Below, in pieces: positions 21,268-30,820 of a DNA stretch of 34,121 nucleotides. The DNA comes from Stramenopiles sp. TOSAG23-2 (taxonomy: Eukaryota > Sar), in contig LT649352.1 of the NCBI GenBank assembly GCA_900128395.1, positions 1 through 34,121 of the forward strand, read 5' to 3'. The position numbers and the translations under genes are program-made. The stretch's first letter is position 1; each line of letters starts with the position of its first letter. The notes below the pieces were generated by a model. That model was not told where the DNA came from, did no database searches, and saw only the letters and a list, made by a program, of their open reading frames with translations.

Positions 21268-21996
21268 TTACAATTCTTCATTCGTATCTCCTACAGTGAT
21301 GTCTTCATATGGTAATATTTCAAGATATAATTCTAAAAATGCATTTGGTGGAATTCCTTTATAATAATTTCCCATTTCACCATGTCCTTTATCAGGTGGA
21401 ATGATTATTCTTGCCATTTCGCCATAATGCATATGGTGCTCAATAATCTCTTCAAATCCTTCTTCGATATGTTTATTATGTCTCAATTCATGGAAAAACG
21501 AATGTCCCGTATCATAATTTTGTAGATTCACAATGCGTTTATGACTTACAACAAATTCCAACGGTTTATCTGGATGTGATAATGAATGTATATGTTCTCG
21601 ATTATGTAACAGATACATTTTGTAAAGGAGTTTTATTTTATCATTTTGTTTTATTTTTCGTTTGTTACTTTGATCAACACCTTCCACATGACCAATAATT
21701 TTATATTGCATTCCAGTAAATTTATGCGTATTTCTATCTTCAACCATATTATAACCTGTATCCGGGATACCGTCTTCCTCTTTTCTTCTCAATTCATTGC
21801 GATATTGAGTTACCCATTCCATTTCATCATGCTTCTCTTCGTTTCTCCCTTTCAAATCGTGTTTCATATTTGTATGATATAATGAATCAATATTGTAAAT
21901 ACATGAATTGATGATAATCATACAAAGGATGATAATGGTATTACTAATAATAATGGATTGAACAACACCACGTCGAGTAGTAGTATATTTGTTCAT
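21268..21996 (-). CDS. membrane-anchored FKBP-type peptidyl-prolyl isomerase-like protein
   Basis: 242 residues. Residues about 12-34 form an uncleaved signal anchor or signal peptide (VVQSIIISNTIIILCMIIIN) behind basic TTRRG. The middle is charged. The C-terminal half, about 112-235, matches the FKBP fold: a DKIKLLYKMYLL strand, KPLEFVV, EEGFEEIIEHH, GEMARIIIPPDKGHG and IPPNAFLELYLEILPY. Compared with FKBP12, the Phe36-Asp37 pair, Trp59 and Tyr82 are replaced (Phe at the Trp position, His at the Tyr position). About 20 residues are inserted before the central helix. Isomerase activity and FK506 binding are therefore doubtful; a lumenal binding or chaperone role is more likely (inference). 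Confidence 0.75.
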   Translation of the reverse strand: MNKYTTTRRGVVQSIIISNTIIILCMIIINSCIYNIDSLYHTNMKHDLKGRNEEKHDEMEWVTQYRNELRRKEEDGIPDTGYNMVEDRNTHKFTGMQYKIIGHVEGVDQSNKRKIKQNDKIKLLYKMYLLHNREHIHSLSHPDKPLEFVVSHKRIVNLQNYDTGHSFFHELRHNKHIEEGFEEIIEHHMHYGEMARIIIPPDKGHGEMGNYYKGIPPNAFLELYLEILPYEDITVGDTNEEL

Positions 21997-22447
21997 TCTT
22001 TTTTTCTTTGATTAAATAAAAAATACAAATTATTTAAATTATAAACTAATATTTCTTTTTATATTAAAACACAAAGATACATATGTATGCAAATATATAT
22101 AATCAGGAAAACATGGCATGACGATCCACGCCATGTATAAAATAAATTTGTTGTAAAAATATATATTTTTACTCAAAATTTGTACAATTTAAAAATGTGT
22201 CCAATCATCGGGTTCTGTTTGTTCTTCTGATTTTTTGATATTATATAGCACAATTGTACTTATTAGAATATAAAAGGAAGCTTTAATATTTTATTAAAAA
22301 ATCAGTTTTTTTTTTTGCTGTGTCTAATATTAGATATTACAGTATTTAGAATAGTTGATCAGTGTATATTGTACAGTGTTTTGTTTTAACAGAGTTAATA
22401 TTATATTACATTTATATAGTGCTGTGTAGTATTTTTTTAAATAAATT
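21997..22447. other. intergenic region between two minus-strand genes
   Basis: AT-rich and without a gene. A 7-bp hairpin ACATGGC/GCCATGT (22111-22136, 12-base loop) is the only structure I noted. It would hold the 3' flank of the ankyrin gene and the promoter of the FKBP-like gene. Confidence 0.55.
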
Positions 22448-23947
22448 TTAAAATGTTTTGCCTTCTTCATCTTTACCACTACCACCATCATCATCACCAC
22501 CATCTTCTTTCTTCTTTGGTACTAATACGATAGATGGTCGTTTCTTTTTTTTAAATGGATTTGTAAATGCAGCAATTGCTTTAATTTTTACCTCTGCAGT
22601 TTTAAATTTTGCTTCATATGTAGTAATTGTTTTCGTTGGATATACTAATAAATCCTCAATATCTAAATTTCTACTTTCTCGTTTTTTCGATATCTCTACA
22701 GGTGTCAATCCATCTTTATTTTTTATTTTCAATGCCTCTTTCCCTAATGTTGATAATAGAAATGGTATAATTTCTATACGTTGATATTTAGCAGCTTCAT
22801 GAAGCAATGTATCGTTTTCATGATAACGTATATATGGACCATCAATATATGGGATTCTCATATTTTTCACCATTTCTACACCCATTATGTCTTTACCAAG
22901 CCATTCAATGAAATCTAATTTTGGTCCTGTTTTATTACAAACTGCCCAATGCATTAATGTATATCCATTTTTACTTTTATGACTTTTACAAAATTCAAAA
23001 CCCGTTTGTTCGCATAAATCTGTATAAATTTTAAAATCTACACTTGGTCCACCAAATCGTATGGCATAATATATTGGTATTTCATCATCATCTCCACCTA
23101 GTTGATGCAATATATTTGGTGGCTTTTCTTTATTCTTTTCGTCCTCTTCTTCTAAATCTTTGACATTTTGCATGGATTTTGCTCTACCTTGTAATGATTT
23201 TTTTCTTGATGAATTAGAATTTGATAAAGAGGATTGTGATCTACGTAATGATTTTCGGCGTGATGGTGATGGACTTTTACTCTTTCGCCGTCTACTACGA
23301 CTCAAACGACGACGACGTTTATTTTCTTCTTCTTCCTTTTTTTTCTTTTCAATAAATTCTTTTTCTAATTTTTTATTCGTCCGTCGAATTATTTTTTTTA
23401 CATATGATAAATCACTTTCATCCCATCCTTGTTTAGAATGTAAATCCCAAATCATGTATTCTATTTCATCCTCCACACGTTCTTGATATTTTTTAACAGT
23501 CTCTTCTGGATTTGTTAAAAGCTCCACACATCGTTTTTTTCTCTTTTTTAAACTTAAATCTTTAGCAAATTCCATTGGTGTAAACATATTGTCATCTTCC
23601 GTTTCAATTTTTAATAAGTCTGTTCCTAGCAAATCCAGGAGATAGGGTATTAAATGTGGATGATTACGATATACAACATGATGAAGCAAGTTCCATTTAT
23701 GATTAAATTCTAATTTTCTTACAAAGTCTTTTCCTGTCTTTTCTACTAGCCAGACGACTATTTTTAATTTTGCACCACAAATAATAGCATAATATACTGG
23801 ATAACTATTCCATATAGTCATCTCTTCATGTAAAGCTTTATTATTACGTTGCAATAACATTTCAATGTGTGGTATAGTTGTTATTGACCAACGTTGTTGA
23901 TGAAACTCATGCAAGGATTTGATCATCCTATCTCCTCCATACGACAT
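22448..23947 (-). CDS. ankyrin-repeat protein with internal duplication and Arg/Ser linker
   Basis: The open frame runs from 24004, but the ATG at 23947 (MSYGGDRMIK) is preferred, since the 19 residues before it look like translated flank. This gives 499 residues. Two ankyrin blocks (about 49-163 and 290-455) flank a charged linker (about 170-285) with a KR-rich stretch and RS/SP-type motifs (SRSRRRKSKSPSPSRR), a possible nuclear signal or phosphorylation region. The blocks are paralogous: YPVYYAI and IPIYYAI, NLLHHVV and TLLHEAA, HLIPYLLDLLG and EIIPFLLSTLG, FTPMEFAK and LTPVEISK. Both end in a similar ELLTNPEETVKKY/DLLVYPTKTITTY helix. The C-terminus is Lys- then Asp/Gly-rich. Binding partners are unknown. 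Confidence 0.8.
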   Translation of the reverse strand: MSYGGDRMIKSLHEFHQQRWSITTIPHIEMLLQRNNKALHEEMTIWNSYPVYYAIICGAKLKIVVWLVEKTGKDFVRKLEFNHKWNLLHHVVYRNHPHLIPYLLDLLGTDLLKIETEDDNMFTPMEFAKDLSLKKRKKRCVELLTNPEETVKKYQERVEDEIEYMIWDLHSKQGWDESDLSYVKKIIRRTNKKLEKEFIEKKKKEEEENKRRRRLSRSRRRKSKSPSPSRRKSLRRSQSSLSNSNSSRKKSLQGRAKSMQNVKDLEEEDEKNKEKPPNILHQLGGDDDEIPIYYAIRFGGPSVDFKIYTDLCEQTGFEFCKSHKSKNGYTLMHWAVCNKTGPKLDFIEWLGKDIMGVEMVKNMRIPYIDGPYIRYHENDTLLHEAAKYQRIEIIPFLLSTLGKEALKIKNKDGLTPVEISKKRESRNLDIEDLLVYPTKTITTYEAKFKTAEVKIKAIAAFTNPFKKKKRPSIVLVPKKKEDGGDDDGGSGKDEEGKTF

Positions 23948-24004
23948 GGTAATTTTTAATTTTTGAATCACGTGAGCAATCGGAATGTGCGTATATATGT
24001 ACAA

Positions 24005-24652
24005 TAAATTGAGATAAGTCTTATGGGTGTATATGTTTTGTGTTTGGTTGGTTAAATATAAATAGTATTAATATTATAATTATATATTAGTATTATTTTT
24101 TACGTTATTATTATACTTGCACATTTACATTACATATATTATTCCAATACTAATAATATGTTAATGTACTAGTATACTAATACTATACTATTAATACTAC
24201 TAAATAATAATTAGTACTATATGTACAATAGTCGTCTATTATTATTACACAGCGTCGCTAAATGTCAAAAATGGCCATTATTCTAGAATTATAGCACGCC
24301 ATTTTTTTTTTTGAAAAATCACAATCATAAATACCTGCTATTTCGTCCATATAGAAATTAGACTACAAATAAGTACAAAAATGTTTTTTTTTTTTTTTTC
24401 TTATTTCCCACACCCCACACTCTATTTACCGTATATTGGAAGTATAAACCTGTTTTTTTTCTCCTATCAAAACATCAAAACCGCTTACATTATTAAAAAT
24501 GAATATAATAAAAAAAAATAAATATTTATAACGCGTTGGAAGAAAAAAGAAAGAATGTGTAAATCTTTTTTCATATATATGTGTGTGTGTTTCAATTTCA
24601 TATTTTAAACATTTATAATTCTAGTTTCTATTTTAAAAGAGAGAAAAATAAA
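24005..24652. other. divergent intergenic region
   Basis: The presumed promoter region for the ankyrin gene (leftward) and the DUF1295 gene (rightward). It is AT-rich with a TAGTATTA-type low-complexity stretch (24040-24230) and a 15-base poly-T. Fragments shared with the repeat zone near 16008-16040 and 16581-16610 are described in the findings. I see no gene. Confidence 0.55.
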
Positions 24653-25619
24653 ATGGGTGCAATCTTTTCGAAATTATTTGCAAATATCATTGGTGTAGAT
24701 GTAGCATTGAATTTATTAATGTGGGGACATTCAAGTATTTTTTCCACAGAGAAATATTTTGATATGACAGGAGCTATCACATATTGGACCATGATCATTA
24801 CTGGCTTATTGCAACGCGATGGTAATGTGAGCAGTAGACAAATTTTAAATTCAGCATTGACAATGTTATGGAGTGGTAGACTAGGATCATTTTTAGTAAG
24901 TCGTATTGGTGTAGATCATATTGATGTTCGTTTTGATTATGTTCGCACAAGACCATTGAACTTTTTAGTATTTTGGACGTTTCAAATGTTTTGGTGCTTT
25001 TTTACAGCATTCCCCTTATATACACTATTAGCAAAAGATGATACAAAAAATGAACAAGGTACAACGTTAGATTATGGTTGTTGGGCTTTATGGGCGTTTG
25101 GATTTGCTATTGAAGTGATTGCTGATAGTCAAAAACGTACATTTCGTAGTAATCCAATTAATAAAGGTAAATTTATTACGTCAGGTTTATGGTCATATTC
25201 TCAACATCCAAATTACGCTGGAGAAATGATCATGGCATTTGCAATGTGGTTATCGTCATCACAAAGTTTCACATCAACAGAATCATTAGCAACATTTTCA
25301 TCACCAATTTTTGTTTGGTATTTGTTGAAACATATATCAGGAGTTGTAAGTATGACTATTTTCTGTATATATACATATATATATACGCATGTCTATTTAT
25401 ATGTTATCTGTATCTATATTGGTTGTGACTCTAACATCTATATATATATATATATATCATATAATATTTTAAATATCTATCTATCTTCCATTCGTGCAAC
25501 AAACACACCAGAGATTACTTGATGGTATTGCAAAAAAACGATGGGGTAATGATCCAGCATATGCAGCATATTATGCAAGAACACCTGTATTATTTCCATT
25601 ATTAAGTCGATTTATTTGA
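24653..25619 (+). CDS. DUF1295 / steroid 5-alpha-reductase-like membrane protein (two exons)
   Basis: Exon 1 is 24653-25345 (231 codons) and exon 2 is 25512-25619 (35 codons plus TGA), giving 266 aa with a phase-0 junction. Without the splice the frame runs into translated TA repeats and loses the family's C-terminus. With it, the end reads LLDGIAKKRWGNDPAYAAYY, then ARTPVLFPLL, typical of the family. The start MGAIFSK at 24653 follows an A-rich leader; upstream codons look untranslated. Hydrophobic helices span most of the protein. The diagnostic motif is ITSGLWSYSQHPNYAGEM in the C-terminal third, the NADPH-site region of DUF1295, sterol-reductase and isoprenylcysteine-methyltransferase-like proteins. 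The substrate is not known; a lipid or sterol reductase of the ER is the family expectation. Confidence 0.88.
25346..25511 (+). other. intron of the DUF1295 gene (166 bp)
   Basis: The donor is GTAAGTATG at 25346 and the acceptor is CACCAG ending at 25511. It contains long TA runs. Splicing restores the conserved RTPVL-type C-terminus in frame. Confidence 0.88.
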
Positions 25620-25751
25620 AATTTAATTTTAATAGAGAGAGCATTAAAATAGAAGCGTTATTTTATACATTTTCAGATACGACCCGTTCGAATAATTAAA
25701 ATAAAAATGGATGTTCATATTGAATACATTTTTATTTATATATATAAAATA

Positions 25752-25760
25752 TACTTCGTA
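25752..25760 (+). other. 3'-flank motif TACTTCGTA
   Basis: An exact copy, 133 bp beyond the DUF1295 gene's stop, in a tandem (+/+) rather than convergent spacer. This argues that the motif belongs to single 3' flanks. Confidence 0.4.
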
Positions 25761-25857
25761 TTATATATTTAACCCGAGAGTAAATATAATAAATAATGAA
25801 TACATGTTTTTATAAATTTAACATATATACAGTCAGAGAGGATACAGTATATTATAT

Positions 25858-26088
25858 TTATTGAGCATTAGGATTTATAATTAAAAAATGCAACAATTTG
25901 ATGTGCAAAATTAAAATGAAAAATCCGCAAAAAAAAGCTGGTAATAATGATATTCCTATGCTAGTAGCGATTTTCAGTTTGTGTGTCGCACCTTCTTCAA
26001 CAACACAAAACAACAACAAAATCTTTGCTTTTACTACTATTACTATTATTATAATTACTATATCGATATAATTACTATATATATACAT
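25858..26088 (-). CDS. possible small hydrophobic protein (76 aa)
   Basis: Weakly supported and not recognised. The first about 30 residues are a low-complexity Ile/Val translation of AT-rich DNA. The last about 48 are better balanced: VVEEGATHKLKIATSIGIS, then a hydrophobic helix LLPAFFCGFFILILHIKLL, ending INPNAQ. This could be the last exon of a small membrane subunit with unrecognised upstream exons, or chance. Confidence 0.22.
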   Translation of the reverse strand: MYIYSNYIDIVIIIIVIVVKAKILLLFCVVEEGATHKLKIATSIGISLLPAFFCGFFILILHIKLLHFLIINPNAQ

Positions 26089-26274
26089 GAATTAACAATT
26101 TTCAAGTTGAACTAAAATATATATTTATACACAAACTATAGTAACAAGAGGTTCATACAAAAGATAATATATAATATTTATAATAACAACACGAATAAAT
26201 TGTAACTCATATATATACATACATTTATTACAGTATATATATATATATATATAGAAAAATATATATTACAAACA

Positions 26275-27657
26275 ATGGCGACAAATTTAAAAGTACAAGG
26301 ATATGTAGCACCAGGGTTTGAACTGGTAGTTGAAGCATTTAAAGAAAATTTTGCAACGGGAGATGAACTTGGTGCATCATTTTGTGCATATCATCATGGT
26401 GTCAAAGTAGTTGACATATGGGGTGGCGGAGATGCAACAGGTGGATTATGGCGCCAGGATACGTTATGCAATGTGTATAGCACGACTAAAGCGCTTGGTG
26501 CGTTATGTGTTGCAATATTAGCTGATAGAAATTTCATTGATTATGAAGAAAAAGTAACAAAATATTGGCCGGAGTTTGGAAAAGCTGGGAAAGAAAATTT
26601 GACGGTAGCTACAATTTTAAGTCATCAAGGTGGGATTAGTGGAATTGAAGAAAGCAATATGAAGCTAGAACCAAATGATTGGTACGATCATGCTAAAATA
26701 TGCCGTGCAATTGAAAATCAAGCACCATTGTTTGAGCCACGAACTGCAAATGGTTACCATGCTTATATTATTGGATTTCTATTTGCAGAGCTTGTTCGGC
26801 GATGTGATCCTCAACATCGAACTATTGGCCAATTCTTAAAAGAAGAAGTAACATCAAAATTAGGCGCCGATGCATTCATTGGTTGTCCAGCAGAAGAACA
26901 TCATCGCATATCTCCACTTCAAGGAAGCAAACCGGTACCAGGACAGCCACAAGTTGGACTCGAAAGATTTTTTGAGGAAGCAAAAAAGAATGGAACTATG
27001 AAATTAATGCGTGCAGTATGGGCAAATCCAAGTCAACGTAGTAGTAGCGCCACTACTGATAACAAAGACGATATGGACAATATAAACATGCAAGCAAATT
27101 CAAAAGAATGGCGTGAGGCAGAAATAGCTAGTGTGAACTGTCAAGCAAATGCTGCTGGTTTGGCTCGAATTTTTGCCGCATTAGCTAATGGTGGTATTTT
27201 GGATGGTGTACGAATTATTTCCAAAACTGGAATTGATTTAGCAACGAAGGTGGAAGTTCCGCATGGGACTCGACTGGACTTAGTTCTAGGGCGAGATGCA
27301 CAATGGGCAAGAGGATTTATGACATCACATCCTTCAACAGCACAATATGGACCAAACCCAGGTACATTTGGCCATAGTGGTGCAGGTGGTAGTTTAGTCT
27401 TTGCTGATCGTGTTGCTAACTTAGGTGTAGGTTATGTAATGAATCAAATGTTGAGTAACTTGAATGGAGATCCACGAAGTCTCCGATTGATTGAAGCATT
27501 ATATCATTGTATTGGTCAACCATGCACTTATCCAACCGATGAAAAAGGATATCCAGTGAGTGGCCGCGGCCAGAATCAAGAAGAATTTGGCAGATTTAAA
27601 AGTACAGTTTTAGGCGATGTTGTTCCTAACAGAGCAACTGGAAGTGCAAGGTTGTAA
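26275..27657 (+). CDS. class-C beta-lactamase-fold serine hydrolase (LACTB/EstB-like)
   Basis: 460 residues with no visible targeting peptide, so probably cytosolic. The catalytic set of the family is present: Ser69-Thr-Thr-Lys72 (nucleophile and lysine), Tyr161 in GYHAYIIG as the Tyr-x-Asn-like element (Ala163 in place of Asn), and His367-Ser-Gly369 in GHSGAGGS as the KTG-like element. SHQGGI follows the early helices as usual. A low-complexity insert (about 255-276, Ser/Thr then Asp/Asn-rich) interrupts the helical domain. Eukaryotic members of this family act as esterases or peptidases, not as antibiotic resistance enzymes. The substrate is unknown here. The start is the first ATG after a TA-rich leader. 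Confidence 0.88.
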   Translation: MATNLKVQGYVAPGFELVVEAFKENFATGDELGASFCAYHHGVKVVDIWGGGDATGGLWRQDTLCNVYSTTKALGALCVAILADRNFIDYEEKVTKYWPEFGKAGKENLTVATILSHQGGISGIEESNMKLEPNDWYDHAKICRAIENQAPLFEPRTANGYHAYIIGFLFAELVRRCDPQHRTIGQFLKEEVTSKLGADAFIGCPAEEHHRISPLQGSKPVPGQPQVGLERFFEEAKKNGTMKLMRAVWANPSQRSSSATTDNKDDMDNINMQANSKEWREAEIASVNCQANAAGLARIFAALANGGILDGVRIISKTGIDLATKVEVPHGTRLDLVLGRDAQWARGFMTSHPSTAQYGPNPGTFGHSGAGGSLVFADRVANLGVGYVMNQMLSNLNGDPRSLRLIEALYHCIGQPCTYPTDEKGYPVSGRGQNQEEFGRFKSTVLGDVVPNRATGSARL

Positions 27658-27710
27658 TTTCTACTAGAGAGAGAAGAGAGAGAGAGAGAGCGCGCGCGTG
27701 CAAGTGTGTG

Positions 27711-27728
27711 TAAAAAAAGCTTTTTTTA
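27711..27728. repeat. perfect 18-bp palindrome
   Basis: T, seven A, GC, seven T, A: a perfect self-complement 53 bp after the serine-hydrolase stop. It could form a hairpin in the 3'UTR; function unknown. Confidence 0.5.
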
Positions 27729-27914
27729 AAAATTTAAAAAAAGTAAAACTTTTCATCGTTTTTAAAATATATATAATGTATTTAAATAAAAATATAAAGA
27801 ATGGAATAATATTTTGATGTATTATATGATGCATAAATTTACTCGTACACTATAATATGTTTTTTGTTCAAATAAAAAATAGATATCTCAATATCATACG
27901 ACGTCGTATTTTAT

Positions 27915-27923
27915 TACTTCGTA
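27915..27923 (+). other. 3'-flank motif TACTTCGTA
   Basis: An exact copy, 258 bp beyond the serine-hydrolase stop, followed by CGTATAATTTACGCGTATAA. Confidence 0.4.
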
Positions 27924-28215
27924 CGTATAATTTACGCGTATAATTATTAAAACGAAACATACCGCACATGTACGAGTAACTCATAATTATGCATTATCAT
28001 AAAAAACATACATGTAATGATGTGTATAATGTATTTTCTTCAAAATAAATTGATTCATATCTCATCTATCAACCAAATCAAATCTATAATACATTACGCT
28101 TCGTATTACGTATACATAATATATGCATGCATATATATAATATCATTGCAGCAGCATGAATTTTACTAAACATTTTATTACGATATAAAAACACAAGTCA
28201 TTCTAACTCCCTCCC

Positions 28216-30449
28216 TTAATTATCATCTTTACGTGCTTTTTTCTTTTTCTTTTTGTTCTTTTTTTTTGGACTATCTGGTGTAGCAGTTTTTGCATCACCT
28301 TCAACATTTTTTTTGTCAGCTTTGCCATCTTCACCTTTTGACTTAACTTTTCCAACATCTTTTTCCTCTTCACCTTTTTGTTCATCATCATCAACAATAT
28401 CTTTATCTTCCTCCTCTTCTGTGTATGCAAAGTTATCCTCCTCATCATCACCAGCAATGCAACAATAATAAATCATTCCAATTGCACCAAGTGAGATAGT
28501 TACAACTGTTGCAATTAAATTTTCTGCCAAGACATCTCCAACTTCACCCAAGTAATAATTCATTGTATTTGAAAATCCACCTTCCTCGAATTTCTTTAAA
28601 CGTTCTTCTGCACGTTTATTTGCTATTTTTTCTTTTCTGATAGCAGCTTCTTTTGCATCTTTTGCACCGAAACTAGCGGCTGCCCAACTTTGTGCTGCAC
28701 TTAAATCGTTACCAATGTAAATATTATCAAAATGAATACCGCTACTCATTGTCCAAATTTCAATGGCAACACCACCGATTGGCGCGACAAGCGTGTGGAA
28801 TGCTTCTGGGTGCGTTTCCTCTGAGAAATATTCTGGATTTGGAATTTGAGCAGGAGACCATACACCAATGTAATCTGGATTATCAATCATTGGATGTTCC
28901 CATTTACCTTTGTAATCTGGATTGTCGATCATAGGACGTTTCCATTCGCCACAACCTGGTGCAGATGCACAATCCGGGTTTTTAATTTGCGGTGCTTCCC
29001 ATTCACCATCTTCCTCTTCATCCCAATCTTCAGGCATTTCAGCATCTGGATCATCAATGAAATCTGGCGCATCTTCTAACCAACCATCTGGCATTTCAGC
29101 TTCCATATCTAATATACGTTTTGGCGCATCTTCATCCCAATCGTCTGGCTTGGATGCTTCTGGATCTTTGATTTTTGCCTCATCGACCCAATCTTCCGGT
29201 TTGGTATCACTTGGATCATCAATTTCTTTTGGTGGAACAAAATTATAATCTTTTAAATTTCCATCAACAAATGCATTCATATCTTCTTTCAAATTACCAC
29301 TTGCAACACTTTCGCTGTCTACTAAAATTTCAAACGTATGATCTTTACGTAAAATAGCAGTGTACAAATGCGTTTGCTTATCAGTCTTAATCCCGGTTTC
29401 TTTCTTCAAATGCTTTTCTTCCCATTTTTTTGATACAGGATTTTGATGTCTTAAAATTAAATGAATTTTATTCGTTGTACCACATTTATCTGGACCAAAC
29501 ATGACACTGTATCCACTTTTTTCACTTAATGTTTTTGCACTTAAATCTTCTTCAGCACTTAAAAATTTCAAATACGCACCACCACATTCCAAACCTTCTT
29601 GTAAAGTCACTTCGTATTGTACAATTAAATCTTTATCAAGTGTATCAATAGGTTCATCAAGTACGTGTGATAAACCATAACGTTTTGCTTTTTCAGCAAC
29701 AGTTATACCCTTGAATATTTATATAATAATATATTACATGTTAGTTTTTTTTTTTTCTTTCTTGTTTTTTTCATTTGAAATTTATGTGTATATATATATG
29801 TTTTGGTATGTATGTTATTCTAAATACGTAGTCGTATATATGTATATATAAATATATATACAAAATGTACATGCAAATGGAGGCGCCAACAGAAGAGAAT
29901 ATATTATAATATTGAATATTTTCAATATAAACTGCGACGTACTATGGAGCATAGATTAGATATATCTTTTTGTTTTGTTCTAGGGGCACCTCCAGTAATG
30001 AAATAAATATAACGAACGAATACCGCCCTTTATATTTCACTTGTATACAATTTACAAGGCCACCATTTGATTTGATAACAAATACAAAATGCCCCCCCTT
30101 GTATGTGTGTGTCTACATCACATATTTTAAAGGAAAGATATGTAAAAAAATATATAATATATATATATAGATATAAATAACAACTTACTTTGTCACTAGC
30201 ATAAAATTCAGATGAATCTTGGCGTGCTTCATGTACCCATTTCTGTCCATCGTAGGTACTGTCGGAACTTTCAACCCATCGTGAGAATGGATCATCTTGA
30301 AAGGTTTCAAGGAATGCATGGCCAGTTGATTCTGGTACGGAGAAAGTTTCTTCCACCTCAACAGTTTCATCACCTTCATCTGCGTTACAATAATTATTAC
30401 TATTAATTAATAATAATATTGTCAAGGATAATATCAATGTTTTCATCAT
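28216..30449 (-). CDS. CNX: calnexin (two exons)
   Basis: ER membrane lectin chaperone binding monoglucosylated glycoproteins. Exon 1 is 30449-30189 (87 codons) and exon 2 is 29709-28216 (497 codons plus stop), phase 0, giving 584 aa. The start [19 protein letters not shown] begins a signal peptide ending CNA; the open frame upstream of it has no such sense. The splice joins ASDK to [20 protein letters not shown], then DLIVQYEV and [10 protein letters not shown], as in calnexins. The lectin-domain cysteines (ECGG, DKCGTT) are present. The P-domain (about 250-380) has four type-1 repeats (KPEDW, KPDDW, MPDGW, MPEDW) and four type-2 repeats ([12 protein letters not shown] and so on, ending NPEY). 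One membrane helix (about 482-505) precedes a cytosolic tail that is acidic, then ends in a Lys run and KDDN. A membrane helix rather than KDEL makes it calnexin, not calreticulin. Confidence 0.97.
29710..30188 (-). other. intron of the calnexin gene (479 bp)
   Basis: The donor GTAAGTTG (complement of 30188-30181) follows codon Lys87. The acceptor AG is at 29711-29710, before GGTATAACT. It is the longest intron seen here. It holds TA runs, a C-run near 30090 and a small inverted-repeat element (29878-29994). Confidence 0.93.
29878..29994. repeat. 117-bp element with 17-bp imperfect terminal inverted repeats
   Basis: TGGAGGCGCCAACAGAA (29878-29894) faces TTCTAGGGGCACCTCCA (29978-29994), with 13 of 17 bases complementary. 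These GC-richer ends stand out in an AT-rich intron. It is MITE-like in form; no target-site duplication was seen. Confidence 0.4.
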
Positions 30450-30820
30450 TTTTTTAAAATTTTTTTTCACAAATTTTGTTTGTTTGTTTTTTCTTCTTGT
30501 AAAATAATACTCTACTACGTGTAACAAATTCAACAACAACTAGCTACCTGAAATTATACTTTGTTATGTATATATATAGTTTGTTCTGTGTACTCTACAC
30601 CAACATAACAATCTGTTTCATCCATCTAGTCGATATATTTATCGCCACGTGGTCCGGTTCGGAGCAATTCTATTCAATATCGCAACACCCGTTGTACTAT
30701 ATCGTAGTCTTCAGCGGATAAATGTCCCTATATATATAGAAATATATCAGAAAGGTAAAACAAACAAAAAGACGACAACAAAATTTCAAAGAACCATAAT
30801 TGTGTGGTTACCAAACCATC

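Larger units (their letters stand above)
25620..26274. other. intergenic region
   Basis: The 3' flank of the DUF1295 gene with TACTTCGTA at 25752, then AT-rich DNA with a (TA)n run just before the serine-hydrolase start. A weak hydrophobic open frame (25858-26088, minus) is listed separately. Confidence 0.55.
27658..28215. other. convergent intergenic region
   Basis: No gene. Immediately after the serine-hydrolase stop there is a (GA)n-(CG)n-(TG)n microsatellite (about 27665-27710) and a perfect 18-bp palindrome (27711-27728). Further on lie TACTTCGTA (27915), GCTTCGTAT (28098) and TTACTCGTA-like relatives (27838; minus near 27969). Confidence 0.6.

Noticed and set aside
24005..24652. Poly-T and TA runs considered as replication or nucleosome-free elements
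   Set aside because: Such runs occur in nearly every spacer of this AT-rich genome and carry no specific signal.
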